Below are positions 19,259-29,439 of a stretch of DNA of 46,097 bases, piece after piece. The stretch is from assembly GCF_001202025.1 (NCBI RefSeq), contig NZ_LGHS01000048.1:1-46097 (forward strand). Reading direction: 5' to 3'. Under the pieces are notes generated by a model. It ran no database searches. It was not told where the DNA came from and saw only the letters and a list, made by a program, of their open reading frames with translations. Both the position numbers and the translations under genes were made by a program. The stretch is from Pseudorhodobacter aquimaris. GTDB taxonomy: Bacteria; Pseudomonadota; Alphaproteobacteria; Rhodobacterales; Rhodobacteraceae. How positions within the stretch are numbered: the stretch's first letter is position 1; each line of letters opens with the position of its first letter.

Positions 19259-20243
19259 TCAGGGTTGCAAGCGCGCGGGTGAAGACATCCGGATCCACAT
19301 TCCCCCCCGAAGCGACACAAATTATATCCGGGGTCTTTATCTGCTCTGCGTGAAACAGCGCTGCCGCAAGTGCCACGGCGCCGCCCGGTTCCAGTACGAT
19401 CTTTAACCGTGACCACGCAAGGGCCACGGCCCGCATCGCCTCCTCATCCGTGACGATGATACCGGGTCCACAAAGCCGCGCCATGACCGGCAACGTCATC
19501 AGACCGGGGGTTGGCGTCAGAATTGCATCACAGACAGAACCTGCATTGGTCGCATTGCGCTGGCGCGTGCCCGTGGCAAGGCTGCGCGTCACATCGTCAA
19601 AGCCCACAGGTTCAACAGGGCGCGCGCGCAGATGGGTTGACCGCGATTCCAGCGCCAATGCGATACCTGAGGTCAGCCCGCCACCCCCACAGCAGACCAG
19701 AACATCGGCGTCTGTAATCCCGTCCTCGGCGGCCTGCTCGGCGATTTCCAGCCCGGTTGTGCCTTGGCCCGCAATCACCCGCCGGTCGTCAAAGGGTTTG
19801 ATCAGGGTCAGCCCGCGCTCAGCGGCGAGGGTTTCGGTCAGCGCGTCGCGGTCGTTGGTCAAACGGTCATAGAGCACGACCTCGGCCCCCAAAGCGCGGG
19901 TGTTCGCCACTTTCATTTTGGGCGCATCGCTTGGCATGACAATAACGGCAGGTATCCCGTGCTGGCGTGCGGCAAGGGCCACGCCCTGCGCATGGTTGCC
20001 TGAGGAGCAGGCGATAACTCCCTTGGCGCGGACATTATTGTCCAGCCCCGATATAGCCGACCATGCGCCGCGAAACTTGAACGAGCCGGTATGTTGAAGG
20101 CATTCTGCCTTGATGAACACCCGACGGCCGGCAATGTCATCCAAAAAGGGTGAGGTCAGAAGCGGAGTGCGACGGGCGTGGCCCTCAAGGCGGCGCGCGG
20201 CGGCCTCTATTGCGGTGATATCGGGTGCAATTGTGTTGGGCAT
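19248..20243 (-). CDS. Threonine/serine dehydratase, PLP-dependent
   Basis: A fold-type II PLP enzyme that deaminates threonine or serine to the keto acid. The PLP lysine is in TGSFKFRGA, the substrate loop in SSGNHAQGVA, and the phosphate-binding glycine loop in CCGGGGLTSG. At 331 aa it has no C-terminal ACT regulatory domain, so it is a catabolic or specialised form rather than biosynthetic IlvA. The start at 20243 is preceded by GGAAAG; a longer frame upstream lacks support. It is followed by the hydrolase gene with overlap. Exact substrate (threonine, serine or hydroxyaspartate) cannot be decided from sequence. Confidence 0.87.
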   Translation of the reverse strand: MPNTIAPDITAIEAAARRLEGHARRTPLLTSPFLDDIAGRRVFIKAECLQHTGSFKFRGAWSAISGLDNNVRAKGVIACSSGNHAQGVALAARQHGIPAVIVMPSDAPKMKVANTRALGAEVVLYDRLTNDRDALTETLAAERGLTLIKPFDDRRVIAGQGTTGLEIAEQAAEDGITDADVLVCCGGGGLTSGIALALESRSTHLRARPVEPVGFDDVTRSLATGTRQRNATNAGSVCDAILTPTPGLMTLPVMARLCGPGIIVTDEEAMRAVALAWSRLKIVLEPGGAVALAAALFHAEQIKTPDIICVASGGNVDPDVFTRALATLNDL

Positions 20244-20336
20244 GACACTTTCCGGAATGTTTTTGGGCGTCGCGGGCGACTTTCGCGCATCATAGCTGAC
20301 GGGTTTGCAAGAAACAGTCAATGTTTAGTCAATTCT

Positions 20337-20352
20337 TTAACTTTTGATTAAC
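20337..20352. promoter_or_regulatory. Perfect CtrA-type box TTAA-N7-TTAAC
   Basis: TTAA at 20337-20340, seven bases, then TTAAC at 20348-20352 match the full CtrA response-regulator consensus of alphaproteobacteria. The site lies 53 bp upstream of the exported-protein gene at 20405 and 94 bp upstream of the divergent dehydratase gene. Its AT-rich surroundings stand out in GC-rich DNA. CtrA control of the plus-strand gene is inferred from position. Confidence 0.6.
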
Positions 20353-20404
20353 GATTTGACGGTCTTGCTGATCTCTCCCTCGCTTTTTGGGAAAAAAGGG
20401 GCTT

Positions 20405-21076
20405 ATGCGCTGGGTTTTGGTGATCTTGTTTTGGGGCTGGGCGGTTGGCGCGCAGGCGGGTGCCTGGCCGCGTGGCGAAGGTAAGGTTTTTGCAGCCCTG
20501 TCCTTCGACGCGAACCGCAGCCAGCTTTACGCCGAATACGGTATCCGTGGGGATTGGACCCTGGGGATGGAAGTCTCGATGCCCAAGGACCGGCGCCTGC
20601 CCGATTACACGCAGTTCATCCATTACCCGGTCTGGCGCGGCAAGGGCGGCGCGATATTGTCGGCGGGCCTTGCGGTAGAGATGCGAGAGACCACGGCCGC
20701 AGCGGTCATCCCTGCGCTACGCGGCGAATCCGAGATTGCGGGTCGGGCCGGGCTGTTTTGGGGCAAGGGGTTCAATACGCCCATTGGCGGCGGCTGGGCC
20801 ACGGTGGATGCCCAGCTGGAAAAGCTGGTGACAACCGACTGGCTGGAAAATGGCATGACCTACAAGCTGGATGCGGGATTTGGGGTGAAACCGATAGAGC
20901 GGCTGTCGATCATGGCGCAGGCGCAATTTTGGCAACGCGGCGATGATCAAAGCCTGCGGGTTGAGGGAGGGGCTGCGTGGAAGATGGGATTTGCACAGGT
21001 GGTTGTAAGCCCGTCGGTGGGTGTGATCGGGGATAAGGACCCGCTTGTCAAACTTGGCCTGTGGGTGGATTTTTAA
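20405..21076 (+). CDS. Exported protein of unknown function, probably an outer-membrane beta-barrel
   Basis: A 223-aa protein with a signal peptide (MRWVLVILFWGWAVGAQAGA) and no later membrane helix. The mature part alternates short amphipathic strands with glycines and aromatics, such as GEGKVFAALSFDANRS, LGMEVSMPKD and MAQAQFWQRGDD, and ends in LGLWVDF with a terminal phenylalanine, as is common for outer-membrane barrels. The ATG at 20405 is preferred over an upstream TTG because AGGGG precedes it and it gives the signal peptide directly. A perfect CtrA box lies upstream. I do not recognise a named family. The 3' end overlaps the convergent hydrolase by 29 bp. Confidence 0.75.
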   Translation: MRWVLVILFWGWAVGAQAGAWPRGEGKVFAALSFDANRSQLYAEYGIRGDWTLGMEVSMPKDRRLPDYTQFIHYPVWRGKGGAILSAGLAVEMRETTAAAVIPALRGESEIAGRAGLFWGKGFNTPIGGGWATVDAQLEKLVTTDWLENGMTYKLDAGFGVKPIERLSIMAQAQFWQRGDDQSLRVEGGAAWKMGFAQVVVSPSVGVIGDKDPLVKLGLWVDF

Positions 21077-21893
21077 CCCGGTCCAACCATCTGTGCAGTA
21101 CGGTCAGCGACTCCGGCTCATCCAGAAAAGGGATATGGCCGCGGTCGGGGATATTGGCAAATGCCATGTCGGGACGGCGTTTGCGCATCTCATCGGCACA
21201 GCTTTGGGTAAGCAGATCGGAATTCGCCCCACGGATCAGCGCCAGTGGCAAGCCCGCACAGGCGTCAAACAGCGGCCAAAGGTCAACCCCTGGCCCCTCG
21301 AATGCCGCGATAAAGGCCGGGCGCAGCGCAGGGTCATAGGTGATGCGCAGCCCTTGCGCCGTGGCGGTGTAATGCAGGCGGGCTTCCTCCATCCAACGGC
21401 TTGGCGGGACGTTGTCAAAACCGGGCATCGCCTGCGGCAGGGTGGCGGCCAGCTCGTCATAGGATTTGGCGCGCGGGTTGCGGCCGACATAATCCATGAT
21501 CTTGGCCAGACCGGCTTTGTTGATTTCCGGCCCGATGTCATTAAAGCAAATCCCCAGCAGCCGATCTTTGGCCATCGCGGCGAGTAGCATCGCGATCAAT
21601 CCGCCCCGAGAGGTGCCGATCACCGCGGCCTTTTCCACCTTCAGATGGTCCAGCAGCTCAATCGCATCCTTGCCCTCTTGCGGCACGGTATAGCTGTCCG
21701 CGCCGGTGAAATCGCTTTGCCCGCGTCCGCGATAATCCATGCGGATCAGCCGACAGGGTGGCAGATGGGGCAGCATGTAATCAAAGTCATGCATCGTGCG
21801 TGTCAGTCCCGAAAGACAGAGCAATGGCGTGCCTGTGCCTTCATCACGATAGGCAATGCGGGTGCCGTCGGACGTGGTGAAAAACTGGGTCAT
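21048..21893 (-). CDS. Alpha/beta hydrolase
   Basis: A 281-aa soluble alpha/beta-hydrolase-fold protein. The complete triad can be proposed: nucleophile Ser in VIGTSRGGL, acid in ALIRGANSDLLT, and His in IPDRGHIPFL. The oxyanion-hole region is LLCLSGLTRTMHDF. The start at 21893 (MTQFFTTSDG) is chosen because the long frame upstream of it is low-complexity and unlike the family. It is divergent from the ABC exporter gene. Substrate unknown; unlike the hydrolase at 18.5-19.3 kb, its nucleophile is intact. Confidence 0.85.
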   Translation of the reverse strand: MTQFFTTSDGTRIAYRDEGTGTPLLCLSGLTRTMHDFDYMLPHLPPCRLIRMDYRGRGQSDFTGADSYTVPQEGKDAIELLDHLKVEKAAVIGTSRGGLIAMLLAAMAKDRLLGICFNDIGPEINKAGLAKIMDYVGRNPRAKSYDELAATLPQAMPGFDNVPPSRWMEEARLHYTATAQGLRITYDPALRPAFIAAFEGPGVDLWPLFDACAGLPLALIRGANSDLLTQSCADEMRKRRPDMAFANIPDRGHIPFLDEPESLTVLHRWLDRVKNPPTGQV

Positions 21894-22012
21894 TTCATAC
21901 CTGCATTTGGGGTCGGATGGTTGAAACTGGCACAGGCCCGCGCCGAGGGAAAGGGGGGCGCGACAATCGCAATGCTTGCGACCGGACGGTGGAGCGCATA
22001 AAGGGGATGGGC

Positions 22013-23818
22013 ATGACGGGAAGGCACAAAGATATGGCACGCGGCGCACCCTTGTTGGAAGAGCGGGAAAAATCAAAGAAGGTCGGGGCACTGCGGGGCT
22101 TGATGCCCTTTTTGGCCCCATATCGAGGTTTGGTGCTGGGTGCGATCGGCGCCTTGATCGTGACGGCCTGTGTGTCGCTGGCGCTGCCTCTGGCGGTGCG
22201 GCGGGTGGTTGACGGCTTTGCCGCGGATAATTCTGCCCTTTTGGATCAATATTTTGCGGCCGCCCTTGGCGTGGCCATCCTGTTGGCTTTGGGCACGGGC
22301 GCGCGCTATTACCTCGTGACACGGTTGGGCGAACGGGTTGTTGCCGATATTCGCAAATCTTTGTTCGACAAGGTGATGGGGATGAGCCCTGCGTTCTTTG
22401 AACGCATCATGACCGGCGAAGTCCTGAGCCGTCTGACCACGGACACCACCTTGATCCTTTCGGTGGTCGGGTCGTCGGTTTCCATTGCCCTGCGCAATTT
22501 CCTGATCTTTCTGGGCGGGATGGTGGCGCTGCTGCTGACCTCGGCCAAGCTGACGGGGTTGGTGTTGCTGATCGTGCCTGGGGTTGTAATTCCGATCATC
22601 GTGTTGGGCCGCCGTTTGCGCGTGCTAAGCCGCGAAAATCAGGATCTGATTGCCTCCAGTTCCGGCAACGCATCCGAGGCGCTTTTGTCGGTGCAAACCG
22701 TACAGGCCTTTACGCATGAACGCCCGACACGCGCTGCCTTTGCTAAGGTGACAGAGGCGGCCTATGCCTCGGCGCAGCGCCGTATCGGAACGCGCGCCCT
22801 GATGACCGTGATTGTGATTTTCCTGATTTTCGCGGGTGTTGTCGGTGTGCTTTGGATCGGTGCGCGCGATGTGCAGTCAGGCGTGATGACCCCGGGCGAA
22901 CTGGTACAATTCCTGATCTACTCGGTGATGGTGGCCGGTGCTGTCGGCGCGCTATCCGAGATTTGGGGTGAGTTGCAGCGCGCCGCAGGCGCAACGGAAC
23001 GGCTGGTTGAACTGCTTGTGGCCGTTGATACCGTGAATGATCCGGTCAACCCTGTGGCCCTGCCGCGCCCTGTCAAAGGCGCGATCGCCTTTGAGGGCGT
23101 GTCCTTCCGTTACCCCGCGCGGCCCGATACCAGCGCGCTGGACAGTGTGGATATGGTGGTGCAACCCGGCGAGACGGTGGCACTTGTTGGCCCGTCAGGC
23201 GCGGGCAAGACCACGATTTTGCAGCTGTTGCAACGGTTCTATGACCCGCAGGACGGGCGCGTGACGATTGATGGTGTTGCGCTGACCGACCTCAGGCGCG
23301 ATGATTTCCGGCGTGCGATTGCCCTTGTGCCGCAAGATCCGGTGATCTTCGGGGCTTCGGCGCGCGAGAATATCCGCTTTGGCCGCCCCGAGGCAAGCGA
23401 CGCCGAGATCGAGGCGGCCGCCCGTGCCGCTGCGGCCCACGATTTCCTGATGGCCTTGCCGGATGGTTATGACACTTTTGTCGGGGAGCGTGGCGTAATG
23501 CTCTCGGGTGGGCAAAAGCAGCGGATCGCCATTGCCCGCGCCATCCTGCGCGATGCGCCGGTGTTGTTGCTGGATGAGGCGACAAGCGCGCTGGACGCCG
23601 AAAGCGAACGCGCCGTGCAGGCCGCAGTGGACGAGCTGGCGAAAACCCGCACGACCCTGGTTGTGGCGCACCGTCTTGCCACTGTGAAAAAGGCCGACCG
23701 GATTGTGGTGTTCGACCATGGCCGCATTACGGCCGTAGGCACGCATGATGAATTGGTTGCAGCTGACGGGCTCTATGCGCGTCTGGCTCGGTTGCAATTC
23801 ACCGATGGACAAAGCTGA
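22013..23818 (+). CDS. ABC transporter, fused membrane and ATPase domains (ABCB/MsbA-like exporter)
   Basis: A half-transporter of about 600 aa with an N-terminal six-helix membrane domain (first helix near LVLGAIGALIVTACVSLAL) and a C-terminal ATPase domain. The ATPase has Walker A GPSGAGKTT, signature LSGGQKQRIAIARA, Walker B VLLLDEATSALD and a switch histidine in LVVAHRLAT. It would act as a homodimer exporting lipids or drugs; the substrate is not evident. Starts at 22007, 22013 and 22034 are possible; 22013 is chosen for the AAGGGG six bases before it. Confidence 0.9.
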   Translation: MTGRHKDMARGAPLLEEREKSKKVGALRGLMPFLAPYRGLVLGAIGALIVTACVSLALPLAVRRVVDGFAADNSALLDQYFAAALGVAILLALGTGARYYLVTRLGERVVADIRKSLFDKVMGMSPAFFERIMTGEVLSRLTTDTTLILSVVGSSVSIALRNFLIFLGGMVALLLTSAKLTGLVLLIVPGVVIPIIVLGRRLRVLSRENQDLIASSSGNASEALLSVQTVQAFTHERPTRAAFAKVTEAAYASAQRRIGTRALMTVIVIFLIFAGVVGVLWIGARDVQSGVMTPGELVQFLIYSVMVAGAVGALSEIWGELQRAAGATERLVELLVAVDTVNDPVNPVALPRPVKGAIAFEGVSFRYPARPDTSALDSVDMVVQPGETVALVGPSGAGKTTILQLLQRFYDPQDGRVTIDGVALTDLRRDDFRRAIALVPQDPVIFGASARENIRFGRPEASDAEIEAAARAAAAHDFLMALPDGYDTFVGERGVMLSGGQKQRIAIARAILRDAPVLLLDEATSALDAESERAVQAAVDELAKTRTTLVVAHRLATVKKADRIVVFDHGRITAVGTHDELVAADGLYARLARLQFTDGQS

Positions 23819-23903
23819 TCCCCGACTCCACAGCAGAAATTCCCATAACGTTGCGTATTTAAGGCTGTCTTTGCTTGCAGGGTCACCAAAAAGCCAGCAT
23901 CTT

Positions 23904-23912
23904 TGATATAAT
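23904..23912 (+). promoter_or_regulatory. Extended -10 promoter for the acyl-CoA synthetase gene
   Basis: TGATATAAT is an exact extended -10 element (TG-N-TATAAT) in the 139-bp gap before the acyl-CoA synthetase gene, whose start lies 45 bp downstream. No good -35 hexamer is at the usual spacing, which fits the extended -10 class. A housekeeping sigma factor promoter is the natural reading. Confidence 0.6.
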
Positions 23913-23957
23913 AGTGCGCAACACGCCAAGCGCACAGGTTGAGGGGGAGGACAGCAC

Positions 23958-25853
23958 ATGAAGGCTTTTGCATCGGTTGCAGATCGTGATGCCATTGAAA
24001 ACGAAATGCCTTGGCAAGATCGTGATGCCGCCAAATCCATCTATCAGTTCCTGACCCGTACCCGCGATGCGCATGGCGACCAGCCTGCCATCAGCTTTCA
24101 GTTGATGTCGGGGGCCAAGGACAGTGCCCAGACGCTGACATGGGCACAGTATCATGCGCGTGTGACCCAAACGGCCAACCTGTTTCATGCGCTTGGCATC
24201 GGACGCGATGATGTGGTTGCCTTCGTTCTGCCCAACTGTCTTGAGACGGCGGTGACGGTCCTAGCGGGCGCGGTGGCGGGGATTGTCAATCCGGTGAACC
24301 CTTTAATGGATGCTGATCAGATCAGCTCTATCCTGCGCGAGACCGGCGCCAAGATAGTTGTCACGCTCAAGGCCTTTCCGAAAACCGATGTTGCGCAAAA
24401 GGTGGCAGAGGCCGTGCGCCACGCGCCCGATGTAAAGAATGTGCTGGAAATCGACCTTAACCGATACCTATCGCCGCCCAAAAGCTGGATCGTGCCGCTT
24501 ATCCGGCCGAAAAACCCGGTGGAACATCATGCCCGCGTGCGTGATTTCAATGCGGAATCTGCACGTCAGCCTTCGGACCGCCTTATCTTTGAGGATGTGC
24601 TGGAGGACCGCGTCGCCGCCTTTTTCCATACCGGCGGCACCACCGGTATGCCCAAGGTCGCACAGCACAAGGTTTCCGGCATGGTCTATAACGGCTGGCT
24701 GGGGGCTAATCTGATCTTCAAATCATCGGATGTGGTGATCTGCCCGCTGCCGATGTTCCATGTTTTCGCGATCTATCCGATATTGATGTCGATGATTGCC
24801 TCCGGCGGGCATACTGTGTTTCCGACGCCTGCGGGCTATCGTGGTGACGGGGTTTTTGATAATTTCTGGAAGTTGGTCGAACGCTGGAAGGTCAGCTATA
24901 TGATCACCGTGCCGACCGCGCTTTCGGCCTTGATGCAGCGCCCGGTGGACGCCGATGTCAGCAGCCTGCGGGGCGCGTTTTCCGGCTCTGCCCCATTGCC
25001 GTTGGAATTGTTCAAACGGTTCGAGGCGGCCACTGGCGTCGAGATCATCGAGGGGTACGGCCTGACAGAATGCACCTGTCTGGTGTCATGCAACCCACCC
25101 GAGGGTAAAAAGAAAATCGGATCGGTCGGGATTCCACTGCCTTATACGCATGTGCGCATCCTGCATCATGACGACGCTGATAACCCTGTTGATTGCGGTA
25201 TTGATCAGGTGGGAGAGATTTGCGTGGCCAACCCCGGTGTCTTTCCCGGCTCTACCTATACCGAGGTGGACAAGAACCAAAATCTATTTGCCGAGAAGGT
25301 CTATCTTCGTACCGGCGATCTGGGGCGGATCGATTCCGAGGGCTATTTGTTTATAACCGGCCGCGCCAAGGATCTGATCATTCGTGGCGGCCATAACATC
25401 GACCCTGCCGAGATCGAAGAGGCGCTTGCAGGCCATGATGCCGTGGCGATGGTTGGCGCGATTGGCCAGCCGGATGCCCATTCAGGCGAGGTGCCTTGCG
25501 CCTATGTCGAGTTGGTCGCGGGCGCAGAGGTGACGGTCGAGGAATTGATGAAATATGCGCGCAAATACATTAATGAACGCGCGGCCGTGCCAAAAGTCAT
25601 CGAGATTCTGGATGAGCTGCCCAAAACCGCCGTTGGCAAGGTTTTCAAGCCCGACCTGCGCCGTCTTGCAATCACCCGCACCTATAATGAGGCGCTGGCA
25701 GCGGCGGGGCTGGGCCTCAAAGTGGTCGCCGTGATAGAGGATAAAAAGCGCGGGCTTGTCGCCCAGATCGCGCGCGTCGACGGCGTCACGGATGAGGCCG
25801 TAACCGCAGTGCTGGGCGGGTTTGTGCGCCCATGGGATTGGGTTGAAGCCTAG
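23958..25853 (+). CDS. Acyl-CoA synthetase (AMP-forming)
   Basis: A 631-aa adenylate-forming enzyme that activates a carboxylic or fatty acid with ATP and CoA. Motifs run in order: phosphate loop [12 protein letters not shown], adenine-binding GYGLTECT, ribose-binding [11 protein letters not shown], hinge [20 protein letters not shown], and the C-terminal catalytic lysine in LPKTAVGK. A strong GAGGGGGAGG lies upstream of the start. Chain length of the substrate cannot be read directly. Its stop overlaps that of the convergent dtd gene by three bases. Confidence 0.9.
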   Translation: MKAFASVADRDAIENEMPWQDRDAAKSIYQFLTRTRDAHGDQPAISFQLMSGAKDSAQTLTWAQYHARVTQTANLFHALGIGRDDVVAFVLPNCLETAVTVLAGAVAGIVNPVNPLMDADQISSILRETGAKIVVTLKAFPKTDVAQKVAEAVRHAPDVKNVLEIDLNRYLSPPKSWIVPLIRPKNPVEHHARVRDFNAESARQPSDRLIFEDVLEDRVAAFFHTGGTTGMPKVAQHKVSGMVYNGWLGANLIFKSSDVVICPLPMFHVFAIYPILMSMIASGGHTVFPTPAGYRGDGVFDNFWKLVERWKVSYMITVPTALSALMQRPVDADVSSLRGAFSGSAPLPLELFKRFEAATGVEIIEGYGLTECTCLVSCNPPEGKKKIGSVGIPLPYTHVRILHHDDADNPVDCGIDQVGEICVANPGVFPGSTYTEVDKNQNLFAEKVYLRTGDLGRIDSEGYLFITGRAKDLIIRGGHNIDPAEIEEALAGHDAVAMVGAIGQPDAHSGEVPCAYVELVAGAEVTVEELMKYARKYINERAAVPKVIEILDELPKTAVGKVFKPDLRRLAITRTYNEALAAAGLGLKVVAVIEDKKRGLVAQIARVDGVTDEAVTAVLGGFVRPWDWVEA

Positions 25854-26293
25854 CTGGCGGTATCAAGCCAGATGGTGACCGGTCCGGCATTGGTCAGGCT
25901 GACATCCATATCCGCGCCAAAGGCGCCTTCGGCGGTCGGGATGCCAAGGGCTGCGACCGCCCCGATGAAATGATGGTAAAGCGCGCGACCCTCTTCGGGC
26001 GGGGCTGCGGTTGAAAAGCCGGGGCGGTTCCCGCGCGAGGTATCGGCGGCCAGTGTGAACTGGCTGATAATCAAGGCACTGCCGCCCGTGTTTTTCAGCG
26101 ACAGGTTCATCTTCTCCGCATCATCCTTGAAAATCCGCAGCTTGGCGATTTTGGTGGCCAGATGCTCGGCCTGCGCCTCTGTGTCGCCCTGCATTGCACA
26201 GATCAGGATCAGCAAGCCGGGGCCAATCTCGCCGATGGTTTCACCATCAACCTTGACGGCGGCATTATGGACGCGTTGTAGCAGCGCCCTCAT
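25850..26293 (-). CDS. dtd: D-aminoacyl-tRNA deacylase
   Basis: Hydrolyses D-aminoacyl-tRNAs (and mischarged Gly-tRNA-Ala), a translation quality-control step. The 147-aa length is typical. It shows [17 protein letters not shown] at the N-terminus, the catalytic-site SQFTLAAD, and the cross-subunit NAGPVT motif near the C-terminus. Its start overlaps the stop of the sugar-kinase gene by four bases, so the two are probably coupled. Confidence 0.95.
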   Translation of the reverse strand: MRALLQRVHNAAVKVDGETIGEIGPGLLILICAMQGDTEAQAEHLATKIAKLRIFKDDAEKMNLSLKNTGGSALIISQFTLAADTSRGNRPGFSTAAPPEEGRALYHHFIGAVAALGIPTAEGAFGADMDVSLTNAGPVTIWLDTAS

Positions 26294-27207
26294 AGCTCAT
26301 GCCGCCAGGGCGGGTTTGCGCCGGGGCGCGATACGGTCACAGCGGCGGCGCGATTTCCCAGCGAAAGGGCGGCGTCCAGCGTGCTGTCAGGCAGGGCGGC
26401 GATGGCCGTTTTGGACAGGGCGCCCGCGTCGTGCAAGGCGGCCAGTGCGCCGGCGTTAAAGGTATCCCCCGCCCCGACGGTATCGGCGACCTTGGCCGGA
26501 TTGGCGGCAACAAAACGGTTTTGGGTGGCGGTGATCGCGCGCGCCCCTGCGGCCCCTTCGGTCAGAAATACCAGCTTGGCCCCGCGCGCCAACAGATTTT
26601 GCGCAAGAGCCTGCGGATCGCCCGCCCCTTCAAGCCAATGCAGATCCTCGTCGCTGATCTTCACGATATCGGCGCGGGCCAGCATCTTGTTGATACGCTC
26701 ACGGTAGGTGGCCTGATCGGTGATAAAGCTGGGCCGGATATTGGGGTCGATCATGGTGACACGGCCCCCGGCGCGCTGTTGAAATAGGGCAAGACTGCTG
26801 GCCGCAGGATCGTTTACCAATGAAATACCGCCAAAGAACAAAGCCTCGATATTATCCGGCAGAACCGGCAAATCCTCGGGGGTGAGCATCCGCCCCGCCG
26901 TATTCTCATCATAAAAGGCGTAGGTTGCCTGTCCGTTGGTCAGCGTGACAAAGGCCAAAGTCGTCGGCCTGTCCGAGCGCGGCGCGAGCGAGATATCAAC
27001 ATTCGATGCGGCCAGCGCACGGGTCAAAATCTGTCCGAAAAGATCCGTGGACAGGCCCGAGAAATACCCGGTGCTGACGCCCAACCGCCCCAAAGCAATG
27101 GCCGTATTGAAAATCGCCCCGCCTGCATGGGGGGCAAAACCGTCCTCCCCCGCTTTGGTTTCCCGGTGGAGCATGTCGATCAAGGCTTCGCCGCAACATA
27201 AGATCAT
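26290..27207 (-). CDS. PfkB-family carbohydrate kinase (fructokinase-like)
   Basis: A 305-aa ribokinase-fold sugar kinase. The first signature region is [17 protein letters not shown], and the C-terminal [14 protein letters not shown] carries the catalytic aspartate and anion hole. The N-terminus [13 protein letters not shown] resembles fructokinases, but no sugar transporter is adjacent, so the substrate is only suggested. It lies 21 bp downstream of purC and overlaps dtd. Confidence 0.85.
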   Translation of the reverse strand: MILCCGEALIDMLHRETKAGEDGFAPHAGGAIFNTAIALGRLGVSTGYFSGLSTDLFGQILTRALAASNVDISLAPRSDRPTTLAFVTLTNGQATYAFYDENTAGRMLTPEDLPVLPDNIEALFFGGISLVNDPAASSLALFQQRAGGRVTMIDPNIRPSFITDQATYRERINKMLARADIVKISDEDLHWLEGAGDPQALAQNLLARGAKLVFLTEGAAGARAITATQNRFVAANPAKVADTVGAGDTFNAGALAALHDAGALSKTAIAALPDSTLDAALSLGNRAAAVTVSRPGANPPWRHEL

Positions 27208-27228
27208 GGTCAGGCTCCTAATTGGCGC

Positions 27229-28185
27229 TCAGGTGAAATAAGGTGCAAGGTTTGTACGAACCCGCTCCAGTGGCGTGTCGCCAGATGTATCGGGGATAAA
27301 TATCTGGCCCGTGATCGCCTCATAGGCATCGATATAGGTTCGCGCGGTGGCGGCGATCATATCGGCAGGGATCTCGGGGATCGCATCGTGATAGGGGTCA
27401 CAGCGCTCGGCTACCCAGGCACGGATGACATCCTTGTCAAAGGATGGCGGCCTGCTGCCGGTCGCCAGCGCCTGCTGATAGCCGTCCGCCAACCAATAGC
27501 GTGAACTGTCAGGGGTGTGGATCTCATCGGCCAGCATGATGTTGCCCTCGGCATCAACGCCGAATTCATATTTCGTATCGACAAGGATCAAGCCGTTTTT
27601 GGCCGACATTTCCTGCCCCCGCGCAAACAGGGCCAGCGAGATCGCGGATATCCGGTCCCATTGCTTTGCGGACAACAGCCCTTGGGACATGATTTCATCC
27701 GCCGTCATCGGCTCGTCGTGGCCACCGTCAAAGGCCTTGGAGGTGGGGGTGATAATCGGTGTCGGCAGGGCCTGATTGTCGCGCAAGCCATCAGGAAGGT
27801 TATGCCCGTACATCTGCCGCGCGCCCTTTTTGTACAGCGTCAGAATAGAGGTCCCTGTGGTCCCGGCAAGATAGCCGCGCACAACAATCTCAACCGGCAG
27901 GATGGTCAAGCGTTTCCCGATCACCACATTGGGGTCGGGATATTCAAGCACATGGTTGGGGCAAATATCGCGGGTCAGGTCGAACCAGTACCGCGCGGTT
28001 TGGGTCAGAACCTGCCCCTTGAACGGGATCGCCGCAAGAATACGGTCAAAGGCTGAAATCCGGTCTGATGAAATCAGGATCCGCCGATCATCTGGCAGAT
28101 CATAACAATCCCTGACCTTGCCGAAATAGGGATTCGGGAGTTCTGGGATACTGGCATCTTCAAGGACGCGGGTCAGATCAAGCAT
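27229..28185 (-). CDS. purC: SAICAR synthase (phosphoribosylaminoimidazole-succinocarboxamide synthase)
   Basis: Joins CAIR and aspartate in purine synthesis. At 318 aa this is the longer form, resembling the yeast-type enzyme rather than the roughly 240-aa form. Motifs are [42 protein letters not shown] and [18 protein letters not shown]-like site (GGAGGCCCCG on the minus strand) precedes the start. The kinase and dtd genes follow in the same direction. Confidence 0.94.
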   Translation of the reverse strand: MLDLTRVLEDASIPELPNPYFGKVRDCYDLPDDRRILISSDRISAFDRILAAIPFKGQVLTQTARYWFDLTRDICPNHVLEYPDPNVVIGKRLTILPVEIVVRGYLAGTTGTSILTLYKKGARQMYGHNLPDGLRDNQALPTPIITPTSKAFDGGHDEPMTADEIMSQGLLSAKQWDRISAISLALFARGQEMSAKNGLILVDTKYEFGVDAEGNIMLADEIHTPDSSRYWLADGYQQALATGSRPPSFDKDVIRAWVAERCDPYHDAIPEIPADMIAATARTYIDAYEAITGQIFIPDTSGDTPLERVRTNLAPYFT

Positions 28186-28337
28186 CGGGGCCTCCTGTTG
28201 GTCTGCGTTCTATCGGGCGGGATCGCGTCAAAGTCAATCTTTGCACTGGCATTTGGCTGATTTAGCCTTCGGTTGTGACCTTCCATGGCAATCCGTGCGC
28301 AGGGGGGCTCAATGCCCCGCAAGCGCGGTCTTTGCTA

Positions 28338-29438
28338 TTATTGACCGAGATAGGCAAAGACGCCCAGTAACAGCGCAGCAATCAGAACGGCAAAAGTAAT
28401 CTTCCAGATGGAATAGGGCCGCTCTCCCTGCACTTTCCCGGTTTGCCCGTTCACCACAAAACGGTAGGTCTTGCCATTATATTTATAGGCCGCCATCCAG
28501 ATCGGCAGCAGGATATGCTTGAATGTCTCGGCGCCGTAGTTGGTTTCGACCGCACTTATGCGTTGCTCATCACCGCCAATATCACGTGCCACATCCCGCT
28601 TGATCACCTGTGCCATGATCTCTTTTGCATGGGCGCTACCGTCTGACAGGCTGACGGTATAGCCCTCTGCCATGAAACCCGCCAGATAATCGGCGCGGTA
28701 GGGCACCAGCGCGCCCAGATCCCATGGCTCCAGCCCTTTGGTATAGCTGCGCGGCAGGCTTTGCGCCGCCATCACAAGCACATCGTCAAAGGCGCGGGCC
28801 ACACGGCCTGACACGGATCGCCACCGGGTTTTGCGGACCTGTTCGCGCCGCTGTTGCCGCTTGCCATCCACCACGACGGTGACATTGCGGGTCTCGTAAT
28901 AATAGGTGCCGCGCTGACCGGCATAGCGTGACTGCGTCGCCGCATCAAAGGTCCAATAGGGCATGTAAAGCCCCGAGAGCGTACGCCCTTTGCGCGCATA
29001 TTCCACCAGCCCGCCCGGCGCGAACCAAAGGCTGCCAAGCCATTTGCCCATCGCATCACGCGCTGTGCGCTCATCCAGTTGAAACGGGATCAGCGCTTGG
29101 GGCTTGATCTGGCGGTTGGTGCCGGTGCCGATGACCAGCGGAGTTGCACAAAACGGACATGCAGTGGCATGTTTCGCGCCCTCGAATTCCACCAACGCAC
29201 CGCAATTCGTACATCGGGTGGTTTGCGGCTCTTCCATCGCGGTCTGCGGAAGGTCGTTGCGCAGCCCTTGGGCAAGGGGGTGTTCCACCAAGGCCGTGCG
29301 CCGGTCATGCACTGCCGCCGCCGGGATCTCTTGTACGTTGCCGCAATGATCGCAGCGCATCTGGGTCTGGCCGGGGGCAAAGCGCAGCTCTGCCCCGCAG
29401 CTGTCACAGGGCCAGCGGCGGTCGTGCTCTGCGCTCAC
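28338..29438 (-). CDS. Zinc-ribbon membrane protein (TFIIB-type ribbon, YdjG-like)
   Basis: A 366-aa protein with two zinc ribbons at the N-terminus (CDSCGAE with CDHCGN, then CTNCGAL with CPFC), a central soluble domain (TFDAATQSRYAGQRGTYYYE), and a single C-terminal membrane helix (ITFAVLIAALLLGVFAYLG). It starts with GTG at 29438, one base after the SPFH gene stop, with GGAG seven bases upstream. It is the last gene of the cluster. Proteins with this layout accompany SPFH proteins in other bacteria (B. subtilis ydjFGHI envelope-stress operon). A role in membrane stress is inferred from this parallel. Confidence 0.8.
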   Translation of the reverse strand: MSAEHDRRWPCDSCGAELRFAPGQTQMRCDHCGNVQEIPAAAVHDRRTALVEHPLAQGLRNDLPQTAMEEPQTTRCTNCGALVEFEGAKHATACPFCATPLVIGTGTNRQIKPQALIPFQLDERTARDAMGKWLGSLWFAPGGLVEYARKGRTLSGLYMPYWTFDAATQSRYAGQRGTYYYETRNVTVVVDGKRQQRREQVRKTRWRSVSGRVARAFDDVLVMAAQSLPRSYTKGLEPWDLGALVPYRADYLAGFMAEGYTVSLSDGSAHAKEIMAQVIKRDVARDIGGDEQRISAVETNYGAETFKHILLPIWMAAYKYNGKTYRFVVNGQTGKVQGERPYSIWKITFAVLIAALLLGVFAYLGQ

Positions 29439-29439
29439 G

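Noticed and set aside
28295-28330. GGGGC-tcaat-GCCCC hairpin after the zinc-ribbon gene as a terminator
   Set aside because: Stem is only 5 bp and no U-run follows on the minus strand.
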